DNA of 64,000 nucleotides. It comes from Burkholderia mayonis. GTDB lineage: Bacteria; Pseudomonadota; Gammaproteobacteria; Burkholderiales; Burkholderiaceae. The notes beneath the pieces are model-generated. The model searched no databases. It saw only the letters and a program-made list of their open reading frames with translations, and had not been told where the DNA came from. The DNA is taken from positions 2,046,001-2,110,000 of the forward strand of contig NZ_CP013387.1 of the NCBI RefSeq assembly GCF_001523745.2, given 5' to 3'. The translations under genes and the position numbers were made by a program. Numbering within the stretch: the stretch's first letter is position 1; every line of letters starts with the position of its first letter. This document shows positions 39,474 to 51,458 of the stretch, in pieces.

Positions 39474-40322
39474 TCAAGCGCCGGTCGGCGCCACCAGCGC
39501 CGTCACGCGCTCTCGCGCGATCGCGCAATAGCTTTCGTTGATCTCGTAGCCGACGAAGTCGCGCCGCTGCCGCGCGCAGGCCACCGCGGTCGTGCCGCTG
39601 CCCATGAACGGATCGAGCACGCGGCCGCCAGGCGGGCAACTCGCGAGCACCATCCGCTCGACGATCTCGAGCGGCTTCTGGGTCGGATGGTCGACCCGCT
39701 CCGCATGCTGGCGGTGCAGGCGCGACACGGACCAGACGTCCTTCGGGTTGTAGCCCATCTCCAGCCACTTGCTGCCTTCGAACAGCTTGCGCGAGCGCGC
39801 TTTCTTCGTATCGGCGTCGTACGGGATGCGGACCGGATCGAGATCGAAGTAATAGCCTTTCGACACCGCGAAAAAGCCTATGTTGTCGTGCACCGACGTG
39901 AAGCGGCGCGTCGTGCCGCCCATGCTCGGCACGCGCCGGTCCCAGATGATCTCGTTGACCATCGTGAGCTTCGTCTTCAGGAAGCTGAAGATCTCGGGCG
40001 CGTACTGCCATGTGCAGAACACGTACATCGAGCCGCTGGGCTTGAGCTTCGGAATCGCGAGATCGAGCCATTCGCGCGTCCACGCGAGATGCTCGTCGCC
40101 CGAGCGCTTGTCCGAGTCGTTGCCGTAGTCCTTGCCGAGCCCGTATGGTGGATCGGCGACGATCAGGTCGATCGACGCATCCGGCAGGCTCGCGGCTTCG
40201 GTCAGGAAATCGCGGTTGTGCAATTCGATGCCGGCGGGCAGCGCGCAGGCGGCGGACGCGGCCGGAACCGCTTCCGCTTCGCTCGCCGCGCCGCCCCCCG
40301 GCTCTTCGATCAGGTCGCGCAT
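39474..40322 (-). CDS. Orphan DNA methyltransferase (beta class, N6-adenine likely)
   Basis: A 282-aa enzyme from the ATG at 40322. Catalytic motif IV DPPY (IVADPPYGLGKDYG) precedes the SAM-binding motif I (LDPFMGSGTTAVAC), and HPTQKPLEIVERMV lies between: the beta-class order of CcrM-like N6A/N4C methylases. No restriction endonuclease is near. It separates trpB from trpA and must be co-transcribed with them. From memory, B. cenocepacia has an orphan methylase at the trp locus assigned the site GTWWAC; that specificity would be expected here but is not shown by the sequence. Confidence 0.9.
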   Translation of the reverse strand: MRDLIEEPGGGAASEAEAVPAASAACALPAGIELHNRDFLTEAASLPDASIDLIVADPPYGLGKDYGNDSDKRSGDEHLAWTREWLDLAIPKLKPSGSMYVFCTWQYAPEIFSFLKTKLTMVNEIIWDRRVPSMGGTTRRFTSVHDNIGFFAVSKGYYFDLDPVRIPYDADTKKARSRKLFEGSKWLEMGYNPKDVWSVSRLHRQHAERVDHPTQKPLEIVERMVLASCPPGGRVLDPFMGSGTTAVACARQRRDFVGYEINESYCAIARERVTALVAPTGA

Positions 40323-40332
40323 CGGTCGGGGT

Positions 40333-41526
40333 TCAGAGCGCGATGCCCGATCGCTCGGCGACCGTGTGCATGTCCTTGTCGCCCCGGCCCGACAGGTTGA
40401 CGAGCAGGATCTTCTCCTTCGGCAGCGTCGGCGCGAGCTTCGTCGCATAGGCGATCGCGTGGCTCGACTCGAGCGCCGGGATGATGCCCTCGATCCGGCA
40501 GCACTCGTGGAACGCCTTCAGCGCCTCGACGTCGGTAATGCCGACGTACTGCGCGCGGCCGCTGTCCTTGAGCCATGCGTGCTCCGGGCCGACGCCCGGA
40601 TAGTCGAGGCCCGCCGACACCGAATGCGTCTCGATGATCTGGCCGTCGTCGTCCTGCAGCAGGTACGTGCGGTTGCCGTGCAGGACGCCCGGGCTGCCGC
40701 CGATCAGCGACGCCGCGTGATGGCCGGTGTCGAGCCCGTCGCCCGCCGCCTCGACGCCGATCAGCTGGACGGCCGCGTCATCGATGTACGGATAGAAGAT
40801 ACCCATCGCGTTCGAGCCGCCGCCGACGCAGGCGATCACCGCGTCCGGCTGCCGGCCGGCGAGCTCGGGCATCTGCACCTTGCATTCGTCGCCGATCACG
40901 CGCTGGAAGTCGCGCACCATCATCGGGTACGGATGCGGGCCCGCGACCGTGCCGATGATGTAGAACGTGTTCTCGATGTTCGTGACCCAGTCGCGCATCG
41001 CTTCGTTGAGCGCGTCCTTCAGCGTGCGCGAGCCGGATTCGACGGGCACGACGGTCGCGCCGAGCAGCTTCATCCGGTAGACATTCGCGGCCTGCCGGCG
41101 CACGTCCTCGGCGCCCATGTAGACGATGCACTCCATGCCGAAGCGCGCGGCGATCGTCGCGGTCGCGACGCCGTGCTGGCCCGCGCCCGTCTCGGCGATC
41201 ACGCGCTTCTTGCCCATCCGCTTCGCGAGCAGCGCCTGGCCGATCACGTTGTTCACCTTGTGGGCGCCCGTGTGGTTCAGGTCTTCGCGCTTCAGGTAGA
41301 TCTGCGCGCCGCCGAGCATCTCGCTCCAGCGCTGCGCGTGATAAATCGGCGACGGACGGCCGACGAAGTGCTTCAGCTCGCGTTCGTACTCGGCGACGAA
41401 GTCGGGGTCGCTCTTGAATTTCTCGTACGCGGCACGCAGCTCGTCGAGCGCGTGAATCAGCGTTTCGGCGACGAACACGCCGCCATATGGGCCGAAATGG
41501 CCACGATCATCGGGGAGGTTGTACAT
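40333..41526 (-). CDS. trpB: Tryptophan synthase beta chain
   Basis: A 397-aa PLP enzyme joining indole and serine. The PLP lysine is in [20 protein letters not shown], the phosphate-binding loop is [11 protein letters not shown], and the catalytic Glu lies in [15 protein letters not shown]. Length and motifs are normal. The gene ends 10 bp before the methyltransferase start. Confidence 0.97.
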   Translation of the reverse strand: MYNLPDDRGHFGPYGGVFVAETLIHALDELRAAYEKFKSDPDFVAEYERELKHFVGRPSPIYHAQRWSEMLGGAQIYLKREDLNHTGAHKVNNVIGQALLAKRMGKKRVIAETGAGQHGVATATIAARFGMECIVYMGAEDVRRQAANVYRMKLLGATVVPVESGSRTLKDALNEAMRDWVTNIENTFYIIGTVAGPHPYPMMVRDFQRVIGDECKVQMPELAGRQPDAVIACVGGGSNAMGIFYPYIDDAAVQLIGVEAAGDGLDTGHHAASLIGGSPGVLHGNRTYLLQDDDGQIIETHSVSAGLDYPGVGPEHAWLKDSGRAQYVGITDVEALKAFHECCRIEGIIPALESSHAIAYATKLAPTLPKEKILLVNLSGRGDKDMHTVAERSGIAL

Positions 41527-41595
41527 GACGTCACTCTCGGTTCGACCGCGCGGCGCGCCGGTTCTCGCTTCCGGCGCCCGCCGCGCGGGCTGGCA

Positions 41596-42318
41596 TCACC
41601 CGGCGTCCGCTTCGCGCACTGCGCGCACGAACGCCGCCATGCGGGCGCGATCCTTCACGCCCTTTGCGCCCGGCGTTTCGATGCCGCTCGAGACATCGAC
41701 CGCGAACGGACGCACCTGACGGATCGCATCACCGACGTTTTGCGCGTTCAACCCACCACTCAAAACGGCCCGACGCGCGAGCTCTGCTGGAATAAGTGAC
41801 CAATCGAAGACCTTGCCGCTGCCGCCATAGTGCTCGACGAGGGTGTCGAACAAGAAACCGCGGGCTGCCGAATATTGAAGTGCCGATTCTACCAAATCGG
41901 CCGGCCGAGTCGCCACGCCCACGCGCAACGCGCGCAGCCACGGCAGCCGCGCGGCGGCGGCGAGCGCCGCGCACTGCCCGGGCGTCTCGTCGCCGTGGAA
42001 TTGCAGCATCGACAGCGACACTTCGCTCGCGACGCGCGCGATCTCGTCCGCGGTCGGATTGACGAACAATCCGACGACCGACACGAACGGCGGCACGCGC
42101 TTCGCAAGCTCGGCCGCCTGCTCGATCGTCACCGCGCGCGGGCTCTTCGGATAGAACACGAGACCGATCGCGTCGGCGCCGAGCTCGGCCGCCCAGTCGA
42201 CGTCGCCGGGCCGCGACAGCCCGCAGAGCTTGATCCGCGTGCGCGGCGGCGGCGCGGCGCGCCCGGCTTCGTGGTGCGCGTCTGCGGACGGCGCGTCGTT
42301 CGTCGTATCGGTCATCAT
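41596..42318 (-). CDS. trpF: Phosphoribosylanthranilate isomerase
   Basis: A 240-aa TIM-barrel isomerase of tryptophan synthesis. Starts ATGATG at 42318, overlapping the truA stop. After a 27-residue Ala/Asp-rich N-terminal extension comes [20 protein letters not shown] with the catalytic Cys, and the catalytic Asp is in [19 protein letters not shown]. The extension is longer than usual. Followed by trpB after 70 bp. Confidence 0.95.
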   Translation of the reverse strand: MMTDTTNDAPSADAHHEAGRAAPPPRTRIKLCGLSRPGDVDWAAELGADAIGLVFYPKSPRAVTIEQAAELAKRVPPFVSVVGLFVNPTADEIARVASEVSLSMLQFHGDETPGQCAALAAAARLPWLRALRVGVATRPADLVESALQYSAARGFLFDTLVEHYGGSGKVFDWSLIPAELARRAVLSGGLNAQNVGDAIRQVRPFAVDVSSGIETPGAKGVKDRARMAAFVRAVREADAG

Positions 42319-43130
42319 GGTCGTCCGTCCAGATCGGCCCACACGCTGCTCCACGACACGCTGCCGAGCTGCGCGGGCGGCACCGCGAATTCGGCCGGAT
42401 AGCCGACGTGCGCGAGATAGAGCCCTTCGGGCATGAAAGTCGGCGCCGCGCAGTCGCGGTCGCGGCTGTCGAGCACGTCCGCGAGCCACGACGCCGGGTA
42501 GCGGCCGCGTCCCACCGCGACGAGGCAACCCATCAGGTTGCGCACCATGTGGTGCAGGAACGCGTTCGCGCGGAAGCGGAAATGGATGAAATCGCCGTCG
42601 GGACGGATGCCGATCTGGTACAGATGCTTGATCGGCGACTTCGCCTGACACTCGGACGAGCGAAACGCCGAGAAATCGTGTTCGCCGACGAGATATTCGG
42701 CGGCGTCGCGCATCGCGTCGACGTCGAGCGGCATGTGGACCCAGCCCGCGCGTCCGGCGAGCATCGGCGAGCGCACCGGATGCACGTAGAGCGCGTAGTA
42801 ATAGGTGCGCTCGAATGCGGCGAAGCGCGCGTGAAATGTGTCCGGCATCGGCTTCGCCCACTGCACGGAAACCGTGGATGGCAGGAACGCGTTCGTGCCG
42901 CGCACCCACGAGAAGTCCGCGCGGTCGAGCGCCGTATCGAAATGGACGACCTGGCCGAGGCCGTGCACGCCCGTGTCGGTGCGACCCGCGACCGTCGTGT
43001 GCAGCGAGGTCTGCGCGAATTCGGCGAGCGCCCGCTCGAGCGCGTCCTGGACGGTCTTGCCGTGCGGCTGCGACTGCCAACCGCAGAACGCCGCGCCGTC
43101 GTACTGAATGCCGAGTGCGATTCTCATCAC
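42315..43130 (-). CDS. truA: tRNA pseudouridine synthase A
   Basis: A 271-aa enzyme making pseudouridine at positions 38-40 of tRNA. The catalytic Asp is in [39 protein letters not shown] at the start and [19 protein letters not shown] near the end are canonical. It overlaps fimV upstream by 4 bp and trpF downstream, a coupling widely seen in proteobacteria. Confidence 0.96.
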   Translation of the reverse strand: MMRIALGIQYDGAAFCGWQSQPHGKTVQDALERALAEFAQTSLHTTVAGRTDTGVHGLGQVVHFDTALDRADFSWVRGTNAFLPSTVSVQWAKPMPDTFHARFAAFERTYYYALYVHPVRSPMLAGRAGWVHMPLDVDAMRDAAEYLVGEHDFSAFRSSECQAKSPIKHLYQIGIRPDGDFIHFRFRANAFLHHMVRNLMGCLVAVGRGRYPASWLADVLDSRDRDCAAPTFMPEGLYLAHVGYPAEFAVPPAQLGSVSWSSVWADLDGRP

Positions 43131-45703
43131 GACAGATCGGCCAGTTTGGCGAGCATCACGTGCGCTTCGTCGCGCGTGTCGGCGTGACCGGCTTCGATCA
43201 CTTCGTGCAGCAGCGTGCGCGCGCCGGCGAGGTCGCCGAGCTCGACATATTCGGACGCGAGCTCGAGCTTGTTGCGCGCGATCTTCGCGAGCGCTTCGGG
43301 CGTGAACACCGGCAGCGACGCGCTCGGGCCGGTCGGCAGATCGAGGTCGAAATCGAGGCTCAGCGCGCCGAATTGCGCGACGCCGAGCGGCGGCAGGTTC
43401 GGAGACGATGCGGCCGGCTCGCGGCTCGGAGCGGCAGGCGACGGCGCGGCGAACGATGCGCCGGGCTGCGGAGCAGCCAACGGCGTCTCGGCGTGCCCAG
43501 GAAGCGCGTTCGGCAGTGCGAAGCCAGGCGTACTCGCTTCGTGCGGCGCGGCGGCCTGCGGCGATGCGTCTCCGGCCTGCTGCGGCGCAGTTTGCGGCGG
43601 CTCGTCCGCGTGCGGCGTAGCTTCGTTCGACGTCAGCGGCTGCGCCGCGCCGAGCGCCGCGGGCTGGGACAACGCGCCCGCCCCCGATCCGCCCGCTCCC
43701 GCCGCAAATGCCTGAGATTCGGCTCCCGACGCATCCTGCCTACGCTGCCCCTCCGATTGCGATTCGATCGCGGGCGATCCGGCCACCGGCGCCGCCGCTT
43801 CACCCTGTTCGGCTCCGCCCAGCGGTGTCGCCTGATGCGGCTCGGCCCCCCACGGGCGGGCCACGGGCGTTTCGTCGCGAAGCGATTCGCCCCCATCATG
43901 ATCCGCCCCTGGCGTTGCTTCGCCATGCGTTCCCACTTCACGCGAATCTTCCGCGCCAATTGGCCGGTGCGTGGCGGCTTGACCGTTAGTTGCGCTCTGC
44001 GCCGAACCCGAACCGGCCGGCTCGGCATGCTGCGATTCCGCCACTTGGCCCGCATCGTCCGAAATCGACGCGCGGGGTGGCAGCGGCATGTCGAGGCTGT
44101 CGAGCGCCGTGATCGCATCGTGCGGAAATGCCTGGCGCCACGCGTACGGCGCCGTCTTCGCGCCGGTCTGCGGAACACCGGACTGTGCGTCGTCCGATTC
44201 GGGCGTATGCGGCGCGCCGCTTCGCTCGTCCGGCTGCGGCATTTCCAGCGTCAATGGCTCGACGGGCGGCGTTTGCGGCCCACGAGTCGCAGCGATGTCC
44301 GGCCCGGTCGCAGGCGCCGACTTCGATTCGGCGATCGTCGATTCGGTCTTCGTCGGCGCAGTCTTCACTTCGGCGGGCGGCGCGATCGGCGACTCGCGAT
44401 GCGCGGCAGCCGTCGCAGCTTGCCCGCCTGCTTCGCGCTTTTCTTCGGCCGCCGCATCCGGCGCACCGGCAATGGCGGCGACCGCATCCGGATCGAGCGC
44501 CGGCGCCGGCGTGAATGCGCCCGGCTCGATCGCGTCGGCAGGCGGCCCCTTCTTGCGCCGGCGCAGCGCGAAGCCCGCGATCAGCGCGACGACGGCCGCG
44601 CCGACCGCGATCGCAGCCCCCGAATTGAACGACAGTTGCGGCACCGCGGTGCGCGGCGCGGTGCTCACGGGCGGCGTCACGGCAGGCGCGGAAGCGGCGC
44701 TCGTCGTCGATCCGGCCGTCGCCGCCGCTTCGGAACCGCCCTCCCCCGAGCGGGGCACAGCGGACGCCGCCGCGCTCGGCTGCGGCTTCTGCGCGCTTCC
44801 GGCCACCGGAGCGGGCGTCAGCGCGCCGTTCGCGGCAGGCTTGCCGATCCCGTGCTTCTGCAGTTCCATCAACACGCGATTCTTCAGCGCGAGCAGTTGC
44901 TGCAGGCTCGACGGCCGCGCTTGCGACGCGCCCGTCGCCACCTGCGCCGACGAACCCGACAGCGCCAGATTCGCGGCGCCAGGAACGAGCAACGCTTCCG
45001 CGCCGGCCGCCGACGCGCCGCTCGCGGCGGCGGGGGCTTGCTGAATCGAACCGCTCCAGACGTGCGGACCGCCGACACTGGACGATGCCGCGGGAGCCGC
45101 CGCCTGCGCGGCTGCGGACGGCGCATGCGTCGAAGCGGCGCCGGGTGCCGATGCGCCGTTCGCGCTCGACGCCGTGCCGGCGGCAGCGGAAGCCGCAAGC
45201 GCCGCCGCGGCGTGCGATGCCGTCGACATCGACGTCGCCGCCGGATGCGACGCCGCAGCCGTTGCCGCCGACGCGACCGCATGCGACGCCGCGCCCGCCG
45301 CCGAAGCCGCACCGCTCGCCGCGGCGCCGCTCGCGGCCGCACCGGCCGCCGCGCCTGTCGCATCGAGCGTCGGCACCGCCAATTGCGCGCCGATCTTCAA
45401 GCGGCTCGGATCGCGCTTCATGAACGCCTGCGGATTCGCATCGAAGAGCGCGCGGCCCACGCGGGCCAGCACGGCAGGATCGTGCGATTGCGTGACGGCG
45501 ACGGCGATGTCGTTGAGCGACTGGCCGGGTCGCACGGTGATCGTGAGCGGCGCGGCTGGGTCGCCCGCCGCGGCGCTCGCCGCATCCGGCGCCGCGTGCG
45601 CGACGGTCGCGCCGGCAAGTACGAGGACGGCGGCCGCGACAGCGCGTCGCGCGGACGGGCGGCCGTCAGAGATCGTCGTAGAAGAAAGGAATCGAAGCGT
45701 CAT
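43127..45703 (-). CDS. fimV: FimV-like peptidoglycan-binding protein
   Basis: An 858-aa envelope protein. The ATG at 45703 gives a signal-anchor ([19 protein letters not shown]); an upstream TTG at 45757 is less likely. A LysM-like region follows ([20 protein letters not shown], then [16 protein letters not shown]). A membrane helix near residue 365 ([20 protein letters not shown]) leads to a long Ala/Pro/Glu-rich linker, and the C-terminus is the FimV TPR-like domain ([20 protein letters not shown], then [20 protein letters not shown]). FimV organises polar type IV pili and twitching in Pseudomonas. Its place before truA is conserved. Confidence 0.9.
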   Translation of the reverse strand: MTLRFLSSTTISDGRPSARRAVAAAVLVLAGATVAHAAPDAASAAAGDPAAPLTITVRPGQSLNDIAVAVTQSHDPAVLARVGRALFDANPQAFMKRDPSRLKIGAQLAVPTLDATGAAAGAAASGAAASGAASAAGAASHAVASAATAAASHPAATSMSTASHAAAALAASAAAGTASSANGASAPGAASTHAPSAAAQAAAPAASSSVGGPHVWSGSIQQAPAAASGASAAGAEALLVPGAANLALSGSSAQVATGASQARPSSLQQLLALKNRVLMELQKHGIGKPAANGALTPAPVAGSAQKPQPSAAASAVPRSGEGGSEAAATAGSTTSAASAPAVTPPVSTAPRTAVPQLSFNSGAAIAVGAAVVALIAGFALRRRKKGPPADAIEPGAFTPAPALDPDAVAAIAGAPDAAAEEKREAGGQAATAAAHRESPIAPPAEVKTAPTKTESTIAESKSAPATGPDIAATRGPQTPPVEPLTLEMPQPDERSGAPHTPESDDAQSGVPQTGAKTAPYAWRQAFPHDAITALDSLDMPLPPRASISDDAGQVAESQHAEPAGSGSAQSATNGQAATHRPIGAEDSREVGTHGEATPGADHDGGESLRDETPVARPWGAEPHQATPLGGAEQGEAAAPVAGSPAIESQSEGQRRQDASGAESQAFAAGAGGSGAGALSQPAALGAAQPLTSNEATPHADEPPQTAPQQAGDASPQAAAPHEASTPGFALPNALPGHAETPLAAPQPGASFAAPSPAAPSREPAASSPNLPPLGVAQFGALSLDFDLDLPTGPSASLPVFTPEALAKIARNKLELASEYVELGDLAGARTLLHEVIEAGHADTRDEAHVMLAKLADLS

Positions 45704-45772
45704 CGGCTTGGTCGCCGCGGCATTACGCGGCCTGGGTTCGCGTTTGGAATGAGACAAAATCGGACCGCAAAT

Positions 45773-45802
45773 AAAAAAGCGTCGCGTGAAACGCGACGCT
45801 TT
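45773..45802 (-). terminator. Rho-independent terminator of asd
   Basis: AAAGCGTCGCGT (45776-45787) and ACGCGACGCTTT (45791-45802) form a perfect 12-bp stem with a 3-nt loop, followed on the minus strand by a T-run (TTTTTTA). It separates asd from fimV. Confidence 0.92.
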
Positions 45803-45837
45803 CGGGTTGTGTACGCGTCGTAATCGCGTAGTTTACT

Positions 45838-46959
45838 TTACTTGTCGAGCAGAATGCGCAGCATCCGGCGCAGCGGTTCGGCCGCGCCCCACAACAATTG
45901 GTCGCCGACGGTAAATGCCGACAGGTATTCGCCACCCATTGCGAGCTTGCGCAGCCGGCCGACCGGCACCGACAGCGTGCCCGTCACGACGGCGGGCGAC
46001 AGATCACGCATCGACGCTTCGCGCTCGTTCGGCACGACCTTCACCCAGTCGTTCGCCGACGCGAGGATGCCGTTGATCTCGTCGAGCGGCACATCCTTCT
46101 TCAGCTTGATCGTGAGCGCCTGCGAGTGGCAGCGCATCGCGCCGATCCGCACGCACAGGCCGTCAACCGGGATCGAGCCCGGCTCGCCCATCGCCGGCTT
46201 GCCGAGAATCTTGTTGGTTTCCGCGCCGCCCTTCCATTCTTCCTTCGACATCCCGTTGCCGAGATCCTTGTCGATCCACGGAATCAGCGAGCCCGCGAGC
46301 GGCACGCCGAACTGGCTCGTCGGCATCGCGTCGCCGTTCATCGCGGCGAGCACGCGGCGGTCGATGTCGAGAATCGCCGACGCCGGATCGGCGAGCTGCG
46401 CCTGAACCGCACCGTTCAGCGCGCCCATCTGCGCGAGCAGCTCGCGCATGTTCTGCGCGCCCGCGCCCGACGCGGCCTGGTACGTCATCGCCGTCATCCA
46501 GTCGACGAGGTTCTCGCGGAACAGGCCGCCCAGCGCCGTCAGCATCAGGCTGACCGTGCAGTTGCCGCCGATGAAGTTCTTCGTGCCCTTGACGAGCGCG
46601 TCCTTGATCACGCCGAGGTTCACGGGGTCGAGAATGATCACCGCGTCGTCCTTCATCCGCAGCGACGACGCCGCGTCGATCCAGTAGCCGTTCCAGCCGG
46701 CCGCGCGCAGCTTCGGAAACACGTCGTTCGTGTAGTCGCCGCCCTGGCACGTGATGACGACGTCGCACTTCTTCAGGTCGTCGATGCTCGTCGCATCCTT
46801 GAGCGTGGTCTCGTTTTTCGCGAATGACGGCGCCTTGCCGCCCGCGTTGCTGGTGCTGAAAAACACCGGCTCGATCAGATCGAAATCGCCTTCTTCCTGC
46901 ATGCGCTGCATCAGCACGCTGCCGACCATGCCGCGCCAACCTACGAGACCTACGTTCAT
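45838..46959 (-). CDS. asd: Aspartate-semialdehyde dehydrogenase
   Basis: A 373-aa enzyme reducing aspartyl phosphate to the semialdehyde, the branch precursor for Lys, Thr, Met and Ile. NADP loop: [18 protein letters not shown]; the catalytic Cys is in [18 protein letters not shown]; active-site His/Arg region [17 protein letters not shown]. Length is that of the Gram-negative type. AAGGA precedes the ATG. The leader contains a short Ile/Thr/Lys-rich ORF and a long hairpin directly before the ribosome site. Confidence 0.97.
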   Translation of the reverse strand: MNVGLVGWRGMVGSVLMQRMQEEGDFDLIEPVFFSTSNAGGKAPSFAKNETTLKDATSIDDLKKCDVVITCQGGDYTNDVFPKLRAAGWNGYWIDAASSLRMKDDAVIILDPVNLGVIKDALVKGTKNFIGGNCTVSLMLTALGGLFRENLVDWMTAMTYQAASGAGAQNMRELLAQMGALNGAVQAQLADPASAILDIDRRVLAAMNGDAMPTSQFGVPLAGSLIPWIDKDLGNGMSKEEWKGGAETNKILGKPAMGEPGSIPVDGLCVRIGAMRCHSQALTIKLKKDVPLDEINGILASANDWVKVVPNEREASMRDLSPAVVTGTLSVPVGRLRKLAMGGEYLSAFTVGDQLLWGAAEPLRRMLRILLDK

Positions 46960-46982
46960 GACTCATCCTTTGCTGGAGCTTC

Positions 46983-47028
46983 CCCGCCTTTTCCGTCCCC
47001 GGCGCGACCGCGCGGGGAAACAGGCGGG
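46983..47028 (-). promoter_or_regulatory. Long hairpin between asd leader ORF and asd
   Basis: Outer arms GGAAACAGGCGGG (47016-47028) and CCCGCCTTTTCC (46983-46994) pair with one bulge, enclosing a CCCC/GGGG plus GCGC inner stem. It begins 15 nt after the leader stop and ends 14-15 nt before the asd ribosome site; no T-run follows. It could gate asd translation rather than act as an intrinsic terminator. Confidence 0.55.
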
Positions 47029-47043
47029 CACGACGGACGACGA

Positions 47044-47163
47044 TCAGATTTTCGTGATCGTTTTCGTGATGATGATTTTGCCGACGAGAATGGCGCGCGC
47101 ACCCGCACGGGCTTCATTGCCGTGGGGTTTCAAGACCGGGGAGATCAGGGAAGTCAGCGCCAT
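47044..47163 (-). CDS. Candidate asd leader peptide (Ile/Thr/Lys-rich)
   Basis: A 39-aa ORF starting at the ATG at 47163 and ending 84 nt before asd. The N-terminal part is ordinary (MALTSLISPVLKP); the last eleven residues are KIIITKTITKI: five Ile, three Thr, three Lys just before the stop. These are end products of the pathway that asd feeds. The pattern resembles the E. coli ThrL leader (Thr/Ile-rich), so ribosome stalling on scarce charged tRNAs could control asd. The predicted promoter would start RNA at or next to the A of the ATG, suggesting leaderless translation. Not previously known to me. Confidence 0.55.
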   Translation of the reverse strand: MALTSLISPVLKPHGNEARAGARAILVGKIIITKTITKI

Positions 47164-47169
47164 CGCTCG

Positions 47170-47198
47170 AGTCTACACAAACCCAAGAGGCCGCACAA
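47170..47198 (-). promoter_or_regulatory. Putative asd promoter
   Basis: On the minus strand TTGTGC (47198-47193), 17 bp and TAGACT (47175-47170). The seventh base after the -10 is the A of the leader ATG at 47163. Between leuB and asd this is the best promoter match seen. Confidence 0.5.
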
Positions 47199-47290
47199 CG
47201 GCCAGGAAAACCGGACGGACCCCGTTTTCGGGGCCGCCCGGCCGAACTGCGACGACGAACCGCTCCGAACGCGCGGCCCGTGCGCCGCGA

Positions 47291-48358
47291 TTACAGCGCG
47301 GCGACGACCGCGTCGCCCATCGCCGCGGTGCCGACCTGGCGGCAACCCGGCGTCGCGATGTCCGCCGTCCGGTAGCCCGCTTCGAGCACCTTCTTGACCG
47401 CGTTCTCGATCCGGTTCGCCTGTTCGGCGCGGTTCAGCGAGTAGCGCAGCAGCATCGCGGCCGACAGGATCGTCGCGAGCGGATTCGCGACGCCCTTGCC
47501 TGCGATGTCCGGCGCGGAACCGTGCGACGGCTCGTACAAGCCCTTGTTGTTCTTGTCGAGCGACGCCGACGGCAGCATGCCGATCGAGCCCGTCAGCATC
47601 GACGCTTCGTCGGACAGGATGTCGCCGAACATGTTGCCGGTCACGATCACGTCGAACTGCTTCGGCGCCTTCGCGAGCTGCATCGCCGCGTTGTCGACGT
47701 ACATGTGCGACAGCTCGACGTCCGCGTATTCCTTCGATACGTCGATCATGATGTCGCGCCAGAACTGCGACGTCTCGAGCACGTTCGACTTGTCGACCGA
47801 CAGCAGCTTCTTCGCGCGCTTCTGCGCGGCCTGGAACGCGACGTGCGCGATGCGGCGCACTTCCGGCTCCGAATAGCGCATCGTGTCGAAGCCTTCGCGC
47901 GCGCCGGCGAACGGGCCGTCGGGCGCTGCGCGCACGCCGCGCGGCTGGCCGAAGTAGATGTCGCCGTTCAGTTCGCGCACGATCAGGATGTCGAGGCCCG
48001 CGATCAGCTCGGGCTTCAGCGGCGACGCGTCGACGAGCTGCGGATAGCAGATCGCCGGGCGAAAGTTCGCGAACAGCTCGAGATGCTTGCGCAGACCGAG
48101 GATCGCCTGCTCGGGGCGCAGCGCGCGCTCGAGCGAGTCGTACTTCCAGTCGCCGACCGCGCCGAACAGGATCGCGTCCGCTTCCTTCGCGAGCGCGAGC
48201 GTCGCTTCCGGCAGCGGATGGCCGCTCGCCTCGTAGCCGGCGCCGCCGACGGGCGCCTGTTCGAGCTCGAACGTCTCGCCGAGCGCGTTCAGCACCTTCA
48301 CCGCTTCGTTGACGATCTCCGGACCGATGCCGTCGCCGGGCAGCACTGCAATCTTCAT
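47291..48358 (-). CDS. leuB: 3-isopropylmalate dehydrogenase
   Basis: A 355-aa NAD enzyme of leucine synthesis. [20 protein letters not shown] at the start, the catalytic Tyr region [20 protein letters not shown], Lys-Asp motif [15 protein letters not shown] and the NAD loop [20 protein letters not shown] are all intact. A small hairpin (CCCCGAAAACGGGG, about 47220-47233) downstream may end its transcript. It is the last gene of leuC-ecn-leuD-leuB. Confidence 0.97.
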   Translation of the reverse strand: MKIAVLPGDGIGPEIVNEAVKVLNALGETFELEQAPVGGAGYEASGHPLPEATLALAKEADAILFGAVGDWKYDSLERALRPEQAILGLRKHLELFANFRPAICYPQLVDASPLKPELIAGLDILIVRELNGDIYFGQPRGVRAAPDGPFAGAREGFDTMRYSEPEVRRIAHVAFQAAQKRAKKLLSVDKSNVLETSQFWRDIMIDVSKEYADVELSHMYVDNAAMQLAKAPKQFDVIVTGNMFGDILSDEASMLTGSIGMLPSASLDKNNKGLYEPSHGSAPDIAGKGVANPLATILSAAMLLRYSLNRAEQANRIENAVKKVLEAGYRTADIATPGCRQVGTAAMGDAVVAAL

Positions 48359-48451
48359 GCGAAATTCCTGACTGGATGAATGAGTTGTTGGATTCGGACG
48401 AAGCGCGCGCGCCGGCCATCGGTCGCGGCGCGCGCTCGCGCGAGAGAGCCG

Positions 48452-49102
48452 TCAGCCGATCAGCCGGTTGTCGAGCCACGGCTGCTTCGCGAGCCGCTCC
48501 GCTTCGTACTGACGGATCTTGTCCGCGTGGCGCAGCGTGAGGCCGATATCGTCGAAGCCGTTCACGAGACAGTACTTGCGGAACGCGGTGATCTCGAACG
48601 GATACTCGCGGCCGTCCGGCGCGCGCACGACCTGCGCGTCGAGATCGATCGTGAGCTGATAGCCGTTGAACGCGTACGTCTCGTTGAACAGGTGGTCGAC
48701 CTGCTGCTCGGTCAGCACGATCGGCAGCAAGCCGTTCTTGTAGCAGTTGTTGAAGAAGATGTCGGCGAAGCTCGGCGCGACGATCGCGCGGAAGCCGTAC
48801 TGCTGCAGCGCCCACGGCGCATGCTCGCGCGAGCTGCCGCAGCCGAAGTTCTTGCGCGCGAGCAGGATCGACGCGCCTTGGTAGCGCGGCTGGTTCAGCA
48901 CGAAGTCCGGGTTCAGCGGACGTTTCGAGTTGTCCTGGCCGGGCTCGCCGTGATCGAGATAGCGCCACTCGTCGAACGCGTTCGGGCCGAAGCCCGTGCG
49001 CTTGATCGACTTCAGGAACTGCTTCGGGATGATCGCGTCGGTGTCGACGTTCTCGCGATCGAGCGGCGCCACGACGCCGGTATGCACATTGAATTTTTCC
49101 AT
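48452..49102 (-). CDS. leuD: 3-isopropylmalate dehydratase small subunit
   Basis: A 216-aa swivelling subunit of isopropylmalate isomerase. Start [20 protein letters not shown]; substrate loop [20 protein letters not shown]; then [20 protein letters not shown]. Length is normal for the proteobacterial type. It forms the heterodimer with LeuC encoded upstream; the two genes are separated by the entericidin-like gene. Confidence 0.97.
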   Translation of the reverse strand: MEKFNVHTGVVAPLDRENVDTDAIIPKQFLKSIKRTGFGPNAFDEWRYLDHGEPGQDNSKRPLNPDFVLNQPRYQGASILLARKNFGCGSSREHAPWALQQYGFRAIVAPSFADIFFNNCYKNGLLPIVLTEQQVDHLFNETYAFNGYQLTIDLDAQVVRAPDGREYPFEITAFRKYCLVNGFDDIGLTLRHADKIRQYEAERLAKQPWLDNRLIG

Positions 49103-49170
49103 GATCCGTCAACCAGATTGGAGGCCGGCCGCGCGGGCCGGCGAAATCGAATCGTCGCGCTCGCGCGCCG

Positions 49171-49317
49171 TCACTCCGCAGCCTTCTTGATCGCGTGGCC
49201 GGCGGCGTTGATGTCCTCGCCCATGCCCGCGACCGTGTTGCAGCCCGCAACGCCGAACGCGAAGCCCGCCAATGCGATCACGGCGGCGAGCCGCCCGAAA
49301 AATGCCGTTGCTTTCAC
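49171..49317 (-). CDS. Entericidin-like small lipoprotein
   Basis: A 48-aa lipoprotein starting at the GTG at 49317 with GGGGTGA upstream. The signal peptide (KATAFFGRLAAVIALAGFAFG) ends in the lipobox VAGC, and the short mature part CNTVAGMGEDINAAGHAIKK is the entericidin A/B signature. Entericidins are toxin/antidote-type lipoproteins induced in stationary phase in E. coli; single copies in Burkholderia are of unknown role. It starts 4 bp after the leuC stop and 68 bp before leuD, so it is co-expressed with the leucine genes. Confidence 0.82.
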   Translation of the reverse strand: MKATAFFGRLAAVIALAGFAFGVAGCNTVAGMGEDINAAGHAIKKAAE

Positions 49318-49321
49318 GCAC

Positions 49322-50731
<1,410 letters not shown>

Positions 50732-50823
50732 GGGTATGCGGGGTCGTTTGACTGCGAACATGCGTTCGGGTGCAGTCGATTATGCCACGCGAAGCCCGCA
50801 CCTTTGTACCAGGAAAACGAAAA

Positions 50824-50845
50824 AACCCATAAAAAACAGTGGGTT
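50824..50845 (-). terminator. Terminator of the Lrp-like gene
   Basis: AACCCA (50829-50824 arm) and TGGGTT pair across a T-rich loop and are followed on the minus strand by TTTTTTCG. The stem is only 6 bp. It lies between the regulator stop and leuC. Confidence 0.55.
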
Positions 50846-50929
50846 GAGTGGTACAGCCGATACGGGTATCAGGATTACCCGGCAAATCGGAAGGAAGGCA
50901 TCGCGCCGCCGGAATCGCGAACGCTTCGC

Positions 50930-51457
50930 TCACACCCATTCCTGCGGCGCGTCGTCGCCGTCGGCAAGCGTGAGCCCGTCCGCAGGCAGCGGCAATGCGG
51001 TCCGATAGCGGACCTGCTTGAGCGCGAAGCTCGACCGGATGTTCGACACGCCGGGAATCGTCGTCAGCTGATCGAGGATGAAGCGCTCGAGGCTCTTCAT
51101 GCTCGGCACGACGACGCGCAGCAGGTAGTCCGCGTCGCCCGACATCAGATAGCACTCCATCACCTCGGGCCGCTTGTCGATCGCCTCCTCGAAGCGGCGC
51201 AGCGCGTCCTCGACCTGCTTCTCGAGGCTCACCTGGATGAACACGTTGATCCGCAGCCCAAGCGGCTCCGGATTCAGCAGCGTCACCTGCTGCTTGATGA
51301 GACCGAGCTTCTCGAGCGCGCGGACGCGGTTGAAGCACGGCGTCGGCGACAGGTTCACCGCGCGCGCGAGCTCCGCGTTCGTGATCCGCGCGTTCTGCTG
51401 CAGTTGATTGAGGATGCCGATGTCGATCCGGTCCAGCCGGCGGGAAGGAGCGCTCAT
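50930..51457 (-). CDS. Lrp/AsnC family transcriptional regulator
   Basis: A 175-aa regulator from the ATG at 51457; in-frame starts further upstream lie in the operator region. The AsnC-type HTH is [20 protein letters not shown], then [20 protein letters not shown], followed by the RAM ligand domain ([20 protein letters not shown], then [13 protein letters not shown]). It diverges from the AceE-like gene. In Pseudomonas putida a similar E1 gene (mdeB) is paired with an Lrp-type regulator (MdeR), so control by methionine or 2-oxobutyrate-related signals is a fair guess. A dyad immediately upstream suggests autoregulation. Confidence 0.92.
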   Translation of the reverse strand: MSAPSRRLDRIDIGILNQLQQNARITNAELARAVNLSPTPCFNRVRALEKLGLIKQQVTLLNPEPLGLRINVFIQVSLEKQVEDALRRFEEAIDKRPEVMECYLMSGDADYLLRVVVPSMKSLERFILDQLTTIPGVSNIRSSFALKQVRYRTALPLPADGLTLADGDDAPQEWV

Positions 51458-51458
51458 A

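Noticed and set aside
41596-43080. 494-codon frame extending trpF upstream through truA
   Set aside because: The part above 42318 is the shadow of truA; the ATGATG at 42318 overlapping the truA stop is the sensible start.
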